Shown: positions 22,100-33,990 of the stretch, piece after piece
How positions within the stretch are numbered: position 1 is the first letter of the stretch
Layout: the number at the start of each line of letters is the position of its first letter
NCBI GenBank assembly: GCA_012064415.1
Contig: SSNU01000055.1
Coordinates: forward strand, 186,001 to 250,000
Direction of reading: 5' to 3'
DNA: 64,000 nucleotides
Origin: Gyrodactylus bullatarudis
Taxonomy: Eukaryota; Platyhelminthes; Monogenea; Gyrodactylidea; Gyrodactylidae
The notes under the pieces: model-generated
What the model saw: the letters and a program-made list of their open reading frames with translations, nothing else
Databases searched by the model: none
What the model was told of the DNA's origin: nothing
Position numbers and translations under genes: made by a program

Positions 22100-24665
22100 T
22101 TATTTTAATTTAATAAACTTGGATAGTTTTGCCTTCATTTTGTCTTCATCGTTTTGTGACTGGGTTTTCGTACTGGGTGTGGAATTTTTCGGCATCCACT
22201 TGGCTATGACACCAATTGCTTCCTCCTTTGAGTTGAGGAAACCTTCGTTTTTGTCAAAATCTAGAATTAATTTTTACGATAATATCACTAAAATTAGTCA
22301 AGCGTATCACACGGTTGGTTTCTAAGCTCAAAAAGAAGGTTAGCGTCATTGCATAAGCTAGACCAGATAACACTTACAGCTGCATACTAGAGAAAGAAAA
22401 ATATTTCTTTCCCAAATTAATCGGAATATTTTCAGGGTGTATTCAGAATATATATATTTAATTCGACGTGAAAATCTTATTTAAAAAGATCACGGCGTGC
22501 TCAATAATTCAAGATTTATCATTTCTCGTACTAAAATTCATTGAAAAAATTGTGGCGCAAAATTTGACGTATTCAATTGAAATTATGCATATCTAAATAG
22601 GCATTTAAATTAAAACCATAAGTTGCAAGAGGAGTTTTTTCTTCTTCTCTTTTATATTTTCTATCAAATAAGAGCATAAACTTGAAAAGTTAAAAAATTA
22701 TGTCTTGCCCTACTTGTACGTGCGCTGGTTTTCTCGAACCCTTCTTACGAGTATAGAAACCAATAATAAAACGAGTTTATTGTAGGGATTAGCTTACATT
22801 CATTGAAATTTTCTCTCGATTTGATGCTAACGTGAACTTTGATCATTGGTACAAGACCAGCCTGTTAAAAAAACAAAATTATTTTAATAAAGTCTTGTTC
22901 CCAAGAAAACTAAGAAACGCGTAAACATTGATGATATTTTTTATCAGTAAGATTAATATAAAATTCCTCCTTTCATATAAGTAATTCACATTTTTGCTTT
23001 TTCCTATCATATAAAAGTAAAAAACTTATCTTTCTTGAATACTATTCAATGAATAGTATGAAGATTCTTCATTGAAGAAAATTAATTATAACTAATATTT
23101 TAATTTTACCATGTTACTTACAAGTATATAGAAATATAGTATTTTTAATACTATAATATTTATGCACTCACAAGTATCAACGATTCCCCGTAGTTTTTGA
23201 GGACTTTTCTCGGCGGCGTCAAAACTATAGAGATAAATTAAAATGAAAGAGAAACCTACACAATTCAAAACTCTCTTCATGGTTCTTTAGAGCACTTTTT
23301 ACAAAGTTGTACAAGGATTCGACTATCTAAATAAGCAAAAGTGATGAATTACTTTTCTCATAGGGATTGAAACAGGCCTGAATAGTAGCGATTTGAGATT
23401 TTGAATCAAAGCAAAACTGAATGATAGACCTAGGATAAGTGGCGAGTCTCTTCATTTTTCTAGCCAACTTTTGCTCCTTGGTTAACAATGCTTCATCCTC
23501 TCCACTTAAAGTAAATCATTAACATGATACGAAAATGAGTCGGGAAAAGATACTTACCTACTCTTGTGCAGATCTGCAAGTATTTTCCTAAGATCATCTG
23601 CTGTTGTCTCATAGACTAAGTCGTCATCGACAGTCCCAGAATTGTGTGTTTTATCCTGCGTAGTTTCAATGGTTTTATTTTTAAACGAAAGAAATGCCTC
23701 TCTTTCACAAGGGGAACAGTCCTGGACTTTGGCAATTTCCTCTTCTTGCCAATTGATCAAGTTCTTGCCGGCTGTCTCCTCGGGGAATTTGAAAGCACTA
23801 AAATCCTGACGAGGAACTTCGGATATTGTTGCATTCTCTTGAAAGTTTATTCCCAAAATTTCTCCCAATGTTGAAGATTTTTGCTGGGTAGTACGGATTT
23901 GCTTTTTTGAAGGTTCTTCTTTTTCAAAAATAGACTTTTTGGGTCTTTCTCCAAAGATATCAAATGGACTCAAAATTGTATCCAAATTTGAGGATTCAGT
24001 AGCGGGCGGATGATTGGGATAAACTACTGTGGCCTGTTCCTCGGAACTTTCCTCCATATTCTCAGTCAACTTGATACCTTTGAATTTTTTTATATTGGCA
24101 ATTCTTTCTTCATGTTTCTTTATAATTTGATCTAGATCCTGAGGAGGAGATCTCATCGATAGACTCAAAAGAGCAGCTCCATTTCTGATGCCGAGACGAG
24201 ATATAGTCAGAGTTTCTAAACACGACTTTTGGTAGTAACTCATTGATTGAAAAGTCAACGTGGGAATGTTTCCTGAAAGAATTTCGTTAATTCTAGAGAA
24301 TAAATTACAAGAAAGATATACTTTTGATTTTTGAACGATAACAAAACATCAAGAAGAGAACTGTTACATGAACCGGACCAAGTTTGTCTAGTTCCGTCAT
24401 CTAACTTGATACAAATTTTGACTGAGTTTTTTGTAATATCCGAATTAAGTACGACTAAATTAACCACAGCCAAATTAACAATGCCAGAATGCTTGAGAGT
24501 CTGACTAAGATCAATATCTTTGTTTTTATATGTAAGTTTACATAAATCTGGATCTATTTCTAATATAAAACATGCTTTTTCTAGTACATGGATGAGTGGT
24601 TCATTTGCTTCAAAGTTTATTTTACGTGATCCTCCACTAGGAAATTCTATCTGAAGGTTTGGCAT
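22100..24665 (-). CDS. ASPSCR1: TUG/UBXD9: tether containing UBX domain
   Basis: TUG binds p97/VCP and, in vertebrates, retains GLUT4 vesicles. Phase-consistent exons are 24665-24322, 24238-23558, 23504-23353, 23322-23256, 23224-23172, 23150-23122 (tentative), 22861-22798, 22357-22313 (tentative) and 22260-22100: about 531 residues (human 553). The N-terminal TUG-UBL domain is clear (PNLQIEFPSGG through LTYKNKDIDL), followed by a second UBL block (KSCLETLTISRLGIRNGAAL). A charged linker with a DIFGERP motif follows, then the UBX-like domain (YPRSIIQFCF, SLYNFVKSALKN, AGLVPMIKVHV) and a KW motif before a Lys-rich end. Introns of only 30-31 nt separate the UBX exons. The two tentative exons have weak homology and are chosen for phase. 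Confidence 0.82.
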
Positions 24666-24807
24666 AATATTTTATTGAGGTAATTTATACTTTTAAGATA
24701 GGATTCTAAAGAATATCTTATTAAGATAAACTTATTAAGATTATATTAAAATATTCAAGAAATTTTTTCACTTAAACAATTATCCCTAATAATTTCTAAG
24801 AGTTTCA
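24666..24807. promoter_or_regulatory. Bidirectional promoter, ASPSCR1/unknown gene
   Basis: 142 AT-rich bp between divergent start codons. Tandem-like AAGATA/TTAAGAT words occur at 24695-24745. Shared regulation is inferred from spacing. Confidence 0.45.
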
Positions 24808-26447
24808 ATGTATTCACAACTTTGGTTCAAATTTGAATTTAATCTATTTGAGAATTATAAACTAATGAAACAAGATGGACCGATTTCTAACACAAATTTG
24901 TATTCCTCAGAAACATTCTTCCTAGATAATCCGAAAAATTATGATATTGATGCTAAGAGTATAATGGAAACAAAGGAATTATTTTTATCTATAAACCTTA
25001 GCAAATTTATGATTGATTTCGAAAAGTTGAACAGAAAAAATAATGAATTCCCAGCTTGTAATAAACTCTATAACTTTATTCAAGATTTCATGGAAATACC
25101 TGTTGCTCTTTATCAAGATGTGCAGTTTATAGAAAAGTACATCAAAGTACTCAAACAGATTATTATCTTCCCCAGTTGTAACTTGTCATTGCAAATTGAA
25201 AAGCCATTGATTAACGTATTCTTGTATCAGGAAAAAATGTTTTTTGAGAAAGTCTTAGTCTCAATCTATACATCAAGGTGGCTGATTAGTTACCAGAAAT
25301 TTATACAGGATATTGTTATTGGTCTGTCACGAAATAACTCGATAAAGGAAATACTTTTACTTCGTTCCTTTGATTTATCAGACAACCTCTCAATCACTAA
25401 TTCAGAAAATAAACGAATAATATTAGAGCTGATGTTTTCATTCATGTCATTGTGCTCGGAAAGGAATTTGAAATCCTTGAATAAATTGAGGATTATTAAT
25501 TTCATTGGAAAATGCATCAGCTGTCCAGATTGCGATGGAAATATTTTCAAAATTTTATTTAAACTTCAACAAGTTGATGGTGTAAATCTCTGGGAAGCAG
25601 TCGTTTTCAATAAAACATTATCTTACATCAGAGAATTGCCAAAAACTCTAGAATTTCTCCTAATTTTCGGGACAACCATAATTCATTATTACACGACTAA
25701 TTCAAAAAGGAACGATGAGTCCTTGAAAATAGCTGGTTCTCTTGATTTTTTGATAAATTTGTTGAAATCAACACAAAATGAATACCAAAGGTACCAATGT
25801 CTCTCAGCATTCATAAACATTGCTAGTTTCACTAATATGAACTTTTTTATTCCCCATCTCGAGTCTTTGGATGAGATCTGTGTTAAATTTGGGATAAAAT
25901 CATTTCATGAGATATTTCGTAACATTTTCAAGCATATCTGTGATAAACCGCCAACAAAATTAGCCAGTTCTCTTTCATTTTCTGAGAATTTATCGAGAAA
26001 CACGAACAAGACTGATTCGTGTACCCTAAGACCAGACTTTGCAAACTTTCCCATCACAGATTTTAGTGAAGCAACAACCATATTGTCATTGGAGACCCTT
26101 AGTCAATCTTCTCAAACTCTTATGGAAGAGAGCATTTTCTACGATGATTTAGAGCCAATATTGGAATTCCTCTCCAGGCATTATCTGAAAATGTTAAATT
26201 TCATTCGAAAGGTAGAATCATCTCTGCTCATTCCCACGAGGATTTGTTTCGATAGGAATCAATTTATAGTCTATTTCTCAGAGACTCAAACAAATAAATG
26301 TACATCCAAAAAATATCTAAGGACTCGATATCCATCTCTCTGGACACAGGTAAATTATTCATTTTTTATTAAATTAAATAGACCCATTTTATTTTTCTCA
26401 TGGATTCAAGATCATACTTACTGATAAAGTTTCTCATTCTTGGTTGA
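24808..26447 (+). CDS. Unrecognised alpha-helical protein, 535 residues
   Basis: Two exons: 24808-26349 (514 codons) and 26382-26447, separated by a 32-nt GT-AG intron, both in phase 0. The ATG at 24808 opens the frame. The sequence is rich in Leu, Ile, Phe, Ser and Asn and consists of successive amphipathic segments with ILxL/FLxxL patterns, such as SLDFLINLLKSTQNEYQRYQ and CLSAFINIASF. This resembles armadillo/HEAT-type helical repeats. There is no signal peptide, clear membrane helix or catalytic motif. If the intron is retained, the frame reads 25 more codons to 26424. I do not recognise a family. The head-to-head position with ASPSCR1 gives no functional clue. Confidence 0.7.
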
Positions 26448-26550
26448 GATTAAATCTCATATTTTTGCCCATAATAGAATGGCACTTCATGACAGATTTA
26501 TATTTGGAGCAAAGGGTTTCGATAGGCTCTTTTGAAATAGAGATTTATTT

Positions 26551-26680
26551 CTATTATTAAGTTCTGAACTCATGGGGGAAGGTTAGAGAAAACAAGAGAC
26601 TTGGCGAAATATAACGTTAATCACTATAATATACGTCTGTTTTCTCTAACCTTCCCCTTGAGTTCAGAACTTGATAATAG
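26551..26680. repeat. Perfect-looking hairpin, ~43-bp stem
   Basis: The left arm at 26551-26594 pairs with the right arm at 26638-26680 around a 43-nt loop. There are about three differences in the stem, including one extra G. Both arms carry AAGTTCTGAACTCA and GGAAGGTTAGAGAAAACA. It could be a small MITE, or a precursor-like RNA hairpin downstream of the preceding gene. Confidence 0.85.
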
Positions 26681-28833
26681 TAATATTTTTGATGAAGTTC
26701 GACAATATTATCGTTCAAAGAGATTTATCTATTTTATCAACAAAATGGTTGAGTGAGAACATCTTCCCAGTTACATGTTGAGAATATTTTCACATTCCCA
26801 AAAAACATTCCACCATGTAAAGATAAGATTGAAATAAACTTTAGTAAACTACAAAGCTCTCAACCTTTCCACTTGGCAATATTAATAAAAGATACATATG
26901 ATTAGGAACAGGGTTGAAAATAACCCAAATTAATTCCCCCAACTTTATTCTTGTACATGAAAAGAATCAGCACAATTTTTTTCTTTTGATGCGCTCTAAA
27001 CCAGATCAACAATGTGTATAAACGTATAATAATAAAAAATGATTTAGCATCTATTTAAACTATCTTTTAGAAACCCCATAAAAAGAAAGTTTATTGATAA
27101 TTATTACAAAATTAAATTATTAGAAATGGAAATTCCTAAATAAAAAAATACTGTGTGTACTTTACGCGTAAGAAAATAAAACCAACTGAATGATAAAATA
27201 AAACACTGAAAAATTATCTATTGTTTGTTAAACAAGAATTGAGATAATTTAGACTTAATCAAATAAACATTTCTTTTCTGAGTTGAAATTGAAACCTGTG
27301 AGTAACAATTTGTTTATTGACCATCTTTTCTATCATTAAACTTGCCATTGTCTTAGGGTCTATAAAACATTTAATGATTTTATGTGAATTAAAAAAACTC
27401 TCCCTAGTTCGAGAATTTTGTAATAAATTCAAATTGACATCTTCATATCAACCAACTTTACACACAGTTCACTTTGTTTAAATTACAGTATTTTTGTCTG
27501 AAAAATTACATCTCCATCTGATATTTAATTAGTTAAAATGCCGCTTTAATAGCTAGGTAAAATATTTGCCCAAATTCATTTTTTTAACCAACAAACTGGT
27601 AAAAAAACATTGGTAATTTAAAAAAATGATCATTAAAGAAGGAAAACACGTGCCTGATTAAAAATAATTCAAAAGGATCAGATAACTTTCTTTGTGCATA
27701 GTGGAAGAAAACTCTTTGCCACACAATTTCTCCTTTGAGGTCATGATTGAAAGCTTCTGAAAACTTGTGTGTATGTTGGGGAGAATTGGTGAGCCCTCTA
27801 AAGAGAATCCTCACGTTCACGCTACTACTTTTTATGGGGATAGAAAGAAAATCTTGTTTTCTGCGGAAAATGTAAACTCTCGGAATCATTAAATGAACAT
27901 GTATTTTTATTAGAAAAATATTTTTGTATTTATTAAGACTTCTTTTAATCCATTTTCAAATCAGTAAAAATAGTTCAATAAAATGAGATCTAGGTGCCAA
28001 ATCGAAATTGAAAAATGAAATTTATATCAATTAGCTTATTAATGTTATGAACGAATCAAAGTTGATACAGAAATGAGCATTCTCACAATGGAGTTTCTTA
28101 CAGCAATTTAGAGTTTCATAATCCATTAGTAACAAAAGATTCTTCTTCATTAGCAAATAAATCTCTTTACTATGGCTGTCTATATTTTTTTAATATTCTG
28201 CAGAATGGCAGTTTACACTTTCTTCACTATAGTGCAGCTCACTGTATTTTAAGTTGATTTTACTTTGATCTAGTTCCAGGTTAAGCTCTCTTAATTCTTA
28301 CATAAGCTGTTTACTTACTTGAAATGGAATTTGCGACTGAATCTAAATCATTTTTAGACGTTTTCCCTATCCTGACATCATTTCATAATCAAAACTGAAG
28401 GGTTATTTATTTGTACAATCTTTTTATAATCAAAGCGAGTTGACATGAAGATGAAAAGCTCAATATTTTTTAATCAGTGTAATATCCCTCTCTATTTAAA
28501 CTTTTCCTTTTAATTAGAAAATTATTCTTCTCTCTAATAAATTATCATGTGATACTGATTAAATGGAAGGTGCTCTATACACACACTTTTTTCTTAAAAC
28601 AAACATCAATTATAATTTCAATGTAACAGTGATAAGATCACAATTAAGAAACTAACTGTGATACATGTTCGATAATCTCTACTCTTTGTGGTTAAACAAA
28701 AAATAGAAAAGATATGATAATTTTGATGAATTCACTTTTCATTTTGAGCTCCCATGTTTTAACTCACGACAAGTTATAGTTTTCTAAAATTTCAATCAAT
28801 TTTAAATTTTTTGATGAAAAAACCATCCAAAGT
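26681..28833. other. Intergenic, no gene seen
   Basis: AT-rich spacer. A short reversed copy of the foldback terminal sequence (GACATCTTCATATCAACCAAC) is at about 27437-27457. A minus-strand open frame at 27584-27889 shows no domain and I do not accept it. Confidence 0.5.
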
Positions 28834-29310
28834 TGGTTGATATGAAGTTGGAAATCTATGATTTCTACAAAAACCTCGATTTTTTCATCAGAAATTCGAA
28901 TATGTAGAAGATTTTTTGGAAACCTATTCATGTTGCCCACTTTTATGATTTGAAGAAAAAATTTATTTTCATGAAAAATATGGTCATTTTCAAATTTCGA
29001 TTTGGCGCCAAAATCCCATTTTGTTTTAACTCAAATTTTTTATTGATTTAAAGTGGGAGTGTGGTCAAAAGATGTTTTTTAGGATCAGAATTAGACAAGA
29101 AAGCCGAATATCGCCGATTAATTTTCGGAAGATCCATCATTTTTGAGGGATTTCGATTGATCGAAATTTAATTGTTTAAATAGTTTTTTTCTTCAAATTG
29201 TATAAATGGGCAATTTGAGCAGGATTCCATATATATTCGAATTTTTGATGAAAAAATCAAGATTTTCGTGAAAATCATAGATTCCCAACTTTATATCAAT
29301 TAGCTTTACA
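28834..29310. repeat. Foldback (long inverted repeat) element
   Basis: The left end TGGTTGATATGAAGTTGG...AATTCGAATAT is mirrored by ATATTCGAATTTTTGATG...CAACTTTATATCAATTAG at the right, giving imperfect arms of about 75 bp and more. The interior contains GGATCAGAATTAGACAAGAA and CCACTTTTATGATTTGAAGA, which recur in the elements at 47.4 and 57.5 kb. No protein is encoded. Confidence 0.8.
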
Positions 29311-29909
29311 TTAAAAAAATCTTTGGTTAAACTGGATCTTTTCTTGCTCATCTCATTTGGGAGATGATAGAGAATACCTGATCCTGAATAGTCTGTAGAT
29401 GGGTCATTTTGGATTGAGTACCAAAGTTTAATTTCATCACTTTATTTGAAGTATTTTAGTCAAATATTGTATATGATTTTTTTTATTCATTCAAGAAAAA
29501 CTTTTTAATGAATTACGTAGAAATGAATTCATCTTAACATGGAATGGATTAAGATTGGAAAATATTGTCCTTCTTAACGTACGATTTTCTTTTGTTTTTC
29601 TTTCGTGAGACAAAACTTTTATACAGTATTATACTATTAAATTTTAGTATTAACCACAGTTTTTGTCCTAATTCCGAATTTAAAGTAAATAATATTCACG
29701 CCATATAAAAATTGTAAGAGTTAACCCTTTCACGTAAACGTTTCTGTTTAAGCTTGAAATCTCTGGGAATTATTCAATGAATAATATTTAATAACTAATT
29801 TTAATTAATTTCCTACTCAATTTAAAAAAATTTTTCTTCCCACTATCTGTACATAAACAATGAAAAACATGAATTTAAATTATGTTCATTAAGTTTAATT
29901 TGAATCGTG

Positions 29910-30023
29910 TTGGTAAGGGATTCGTTTTTTCATTTCATCGATGTTAAAAAGCCCTTAGTCTCTTTGTCTTTCAGAAAAAAAACTGCAAAAAAAGAGGGGG
30001 AAAATGTTCTATAGACTAGCCCA
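29910..30023 (+). repeat. Dispersed ~108-bp repeat, copy 2
   Basis: Reverse-complement partner of 19870-19977, sharing the CATCGATGTTAAAA, TCTTTGTCTTTCAGAAAAA and TGTTCTATAGACTAGCCC blocks. It lies about 570 bp upstream of the recognisable retroelement sequence. Confidence 0.8.
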
Positions 30024-32170
30024 AATAGATGGCCCTTAATCAGCACGAGAATAAATAATAAAATAAATTCGTATAATCCTTGAACTATTATTGTTTGTTA
30101 TAGCTTATTATCTAATATGATAAAACTGCCTTTTATCAAGACTGTGGAAACGATTGGCTCGCTGAAATTGAGTCAAAATAATTTAACGCAGAATTTGAGT
30201 CTTTTTTTTCTCTGAGAATTTTAAATAAATCTTTGTTGGATAATAAGAGACGAATGATAGCTCCTCATAGGTCTATTTCTTAGAGATTGGAATTTTATTT
30301 TCCTCTTTAAAAATACTGTAATGCACTCGTAGATTGAAGATTTTTACATTTTTTTCAATTTAAGAAATCTTCATCACAAAACACCTGCCTTTAAGGAAAT
30401 CCAAATTTTTTCTAGACAGATTTTCTAACCTAGAAATCTCTACATGCTAGAACGACTTTTTTCTATTTCAAGCAAACTGAATCAGTAATTTTATTTTGAG
30501 GATCAAGATAAATTTGCACAGATTGTAAAAATATTCGTAAAATATTCATAATCTTGGGGATTTGCCCATTTTCTTGCTAAAGTTGGCAAGCTGGTTTATT
30601 GAGATTAAGTTATTCCTTTTTCCAATCAATTCCAAAGTAAATTCGTTAATACAGGAAAGGATAGATCTTCTTATTATAAGACAATGGAATCCATGGAACG
30701 TTCCATGTATAAAATAGCTAAGGGGTTGTTTGATAGAAATATCATTTCGGATAAAAATAGGAGCTTTATAGCTAAGAAACATACTAGGATGTCTAGATTA
30801 TATCTACATCCTAAGACACATAAAATAATAGATAATGTAGTACCTGAGGTTTTTCCGAGTCGGCCGATCTTGGACATGTCGTCATGTCCACAACATAATT
30901 TAGCTAAATGGTTAATCGATATCTTAAAACCTATTCACACATACTATGCTAAATATGTTGTCAAAGATATTTTTTCATTTTTTGATAAGGTTATGGATTT
31001 AAATATAGATTCTAACGAGATGATCTTATTAGATGTAACTTACATCATGTAAGTTCTTTATTTCCTAGTATACCTATAGAGGAAACTTTGGCTATCATTA
31101 AATCTTTCATTGATGAACACGCGGGTTTTGAGTTGTCAAGCCTGGATATAGCAGATCTCATTAGGATTTGCTGTACAGATGTTCCTCTATCTTTTCAGAA
31201 CAAAGTCTTCATACAGAAAGATGGGATAGCTATGGGTTCTCCTCTTAGTCCTCTTTTAGCAGACATCTTTTTAGGTTGGTTAGAGCTTAATAAAATGTCA
31301 GAAACTATCAATTCTTTCACTGATGTTTATATCAGATATGTTGATGACACTTATTTTGATAAAACCCAATTTATCAGCAGATGACCTTCTCTTTAAGATG
31401 AACACGTTTCATCAAAATATTAAATTTACTATGGAAAAGGAATCTAATGGTGCTTTGAGTTTTTTAGATGTTAAGCTAACCAGAAAAGAAGAAATATTTT
31501 CAAGAAGAAGACTGACAATGGTAAATATCTTCATTATGCCAGTTTCAGCCCTATTTCGCATAAAGTTGGCTTAGTGATTGGTCTAGGGAAGAGGATAAGA
31601 AGAATAGCAAGTCCGGAGGAATGGCCGAATGAAATAGAGAATTCAAAGTTGTGTCTGATGGAGAATGGTTGTCCAAGGAAATTTGTAGACAAATTCATCA
31701 ATATTTCAGATAATAGGGATGAAGATGTTAATACAGATGAAATTGAGAAAACGAAGATTTTCATGAGACTCAACTTCAAAGGCGACGGTTTTAGTAATGA
31801 TATTAGAAGAAGACTGAACAATCTCATTGATCAACATTACAATAATATACAATTGAAAATTGTATTTAAAACCCAGAGACTGTTCAGTTTGATTCATAAA
31901 GATTTACTCAAACCGGAAGAGAAGACTCTGCTAATTTATAAATTCCAATGTGACTTTGGTGCTTCTTACATAGGTAGAACAATTAGGAAGCTGTCTACAA
32001 GATCTAGTGATCATCTGAATAAGGACACTGCAGTGACTAGGCACATCAAACAAGTGAAACATGATGCTTCATTTTCGAACTTTTCTATTTTATACAAAAA
32101 TCCATGTGATGACAGCATAGATGTATGGGTTAAAGAGAAATTCTTTATTAATCTATACAAACCCAATCTA

Positions 32171-33710
32171 TAGTGGTCGAATTAATATGTGAAACACTCT
32201 GAATATTTTAAACTGTCGATTTATTTAAAATGATAAATTTTTCAAATCAAGACCATTTGATACATTATAAAATTCTCTATCAATTGATATCTGAATGAAT
32301 TTTTTTACCTTTTCATCTTTCCCTGTACAAGTAAAAATACTATTTTTCATTGAAGTTGAAAACGAACTAATATGTGAAACACTTTTGATATTCTCTATCT
32401 ACTAACATAGTTGTTTAAGAAATCTGTTGTAAGTTAATATTTCATAATTTCATGAACTAATTTAAGAATATACCACAAAAAACATTGACTTTCTGAAAGA
32501 TGTACCATCATAATTGTCGCTTCAATTGTGAGGAACTCAAAACTATTAAAACCATGAAAAACACTGGGATTTCAAATAGAGAAATCGCACGAAGATTCGA
32601 ATGCTCCCCTGCAACAATTTCAAGAATTTTTAACAAGAAAACCTACAATAAAAATTCAAAAAAGCCTGGTCGAAAGCCGAAAATTACAAACATCCAGAGA
32701 GGGCAAATCAAAAGACTCCTTACTAAAAACTTTATGAATGCAACCAGGCAAAAGCAAAGCTAGATCTGAGTCTATAATTAAGAACCATTCAAAAATATGT
32801 AAAAAAATATGAAAATGTCTTGGAGGAAATCAAAAAAAGTCCCGAAACTCTCAGATTTCGATAAAATCTTTCGAGTAGATTGGATCAAGGATAAATTGAG
32901 CCAAAGAATCAATTGGGATAAAGTCATATTTACTGATGAGAAAAGGTTTAATTTGGATGGGCCTGATGGTTCAAGTTATCATTGGTGTCCACAAGGGGAC
33001 GTCCCTAAGAAAATACTGAATCGCGTACACGGTGGAGCTTCGATTATGGTATGGGGAGCGATTTATTCAAAAGGAACCTTACCTATAGTCATTGTTGATG
33101 GAAAATTAAACTCAGAAAAATATCAGAATATTTTGATTGATTCCATTTTATCATTCAAAAATGAGTTTAAAGATGATAATCTTGTATTTCAACAAGACAA
33201 TGCTCCATGCCATACATCAAAATCGACAATTGAATGGCTAAATTACAATGAGATTGATTTTATTGATTGGCCACCCCGAAGTCCAGACCTTAACCCAATA
33301 GAAAACCTATGGGGACTTCTATCTCAAAGAGTTTATTCAAATGGGAGGCAATTTGAAAATGTCCATGAACTTAGACTTGAAATTATAAAAAAGTGGTCAG
33401 AATTAACTGAAAATGATATAAAACCATTCATTAATTCCATGAATGAAAGATGTTTCGATGTTATAGAAGAAAAAGGTGAATTTTTGGGTTAATATAAAGT
33501 GTTTCACATATTAGTTCGTTTTCAACTTCAATGAAAAATAGTATTTTTACTTGTACAGGGAAAGATGAAAAGGTAAAAAAATTCATTCAGATATCAATTG
33601 ATAGAGAATTTTATAATGTATCAAATGGTCTTGATTTGAAAAATTTATCATTTTAAATAAATCGACAGTTTAAAATATTCAGAGTGTTTCACATATTAAT
33701 TCGACCACTA
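32171..33710 (+). mobile_element. Tc1/mariner transposon with 214-bp IR/DR inverted repeats
   Basis: The element is 1,540 bp, bounded by TA dinucleotides (32169-32170 and 33711-33712), the canonical Tc1 target duplication. The terminal inverted repeats are 214 bp each (32171-32384 and 33497-33710) and nearly identical. Each arm contains two direct copies of the core AATATGTGAAACACT, one at the outer end and one at the inner end, which is the IR/DR arrangement seen in Sleeping Beauty-like elements. It encodes a DD34E transposase with broken frames. The TIRs look much less decayed than the retroelement around it, so insertion is the later event. Confidence 0.95.
32500..33492 (+). pseudogene. 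Tc1 transposase, frame-disrupted
   Basis: The N-terminal part (32500-32763) carries a helix-turn-helix (NREIARRFECSPATISRIF) and a GRPRK-like GRKPK motif. The catalytic part (32809-33492) has VIFTDEKRF, then QQDNAPCHTS, then PRSPDLNPIENLWG, with 34 residues between the second Asp and the Glu: DD34E. The two parts share a frame, but several stops interrupt 32761-32810. The missing middle reads in another frame there (LRTIQKYVKKYENVLEEIKK), so at least two frameshifts are present. Probably inactive. Confidence 0.9.
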
Positions 33711-33990
33711 TATGTGTTCAAAAAAACTATTCATATAACCTTCAACTCCACTGACCTATGTGAGCTTTTTCACTTTTCTCTCCATTGTTGCTATTTATTA
33801 GAGAGTTTTGGTGTTTTTTCAGCTTACATTTTATTCTAATTTTCTTCAACTTTTACTATTTCTTTCATTATTTGTAAATTATTAACTTGAATGAATTTTT
33901 AACTTTTATCATTTTTAAAGCAATACCACTGATGATGCTTTGAGAAATGTACATATGGTTTTAATATATCTCCTTTTTCGTATAATTCCA

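Larger units (their letters stand above)
30600..33990 (+). mobile_element. Decayed Penelope-like retroelement with GIY-YIG endonuclease, split by a Tc1 insertion
   Basis: The coding remains run from about 30630 to 32170 in shifting frames. Reverse transcriptase parts in order: an upstream finger region (LHPKTHK, SRPILD), motif A (LDV...SLFPSIP), motif B (GIAMGSPLSPLLADIF), motif C (YIRYVDDTYF), the thumb block (FHQNIKFTMEKESNGALSFLD), a linker with LKIVFKTQ, and a C-terminal GIY-YIG-type domain (YKFQCDFGASYIGRTIRKLS). RT plus C-terminal GIY-YIG defines Penelope-like elements. The reading frame is broken at about 31037 by a 14-bp insertion flanked by ATGTAA repeats, at about 31370 and at about 31510. 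The 5-prime end is not resolved. The 3-prime UTR resumes at 33713 after the transposon and ends near a CTGATGATGCTTTGAGAAATG block seen in other copies. Confidence 0.88.

Noticed and set aside
22337..22385. A 9-nt micro-exon (TATGCAGCT) in ASPSCR1 followed by a 20-nt intron
   Set aside because: Phase fits, but a 20-nt intron is implausible. Skipping it keeps frame with the exon at 22357.
27584..27889. 101-codon minus-strand open frame
   Set aside because: Composition looks random, there is no domain, and it lies in repeat-rich intergenic DNA.
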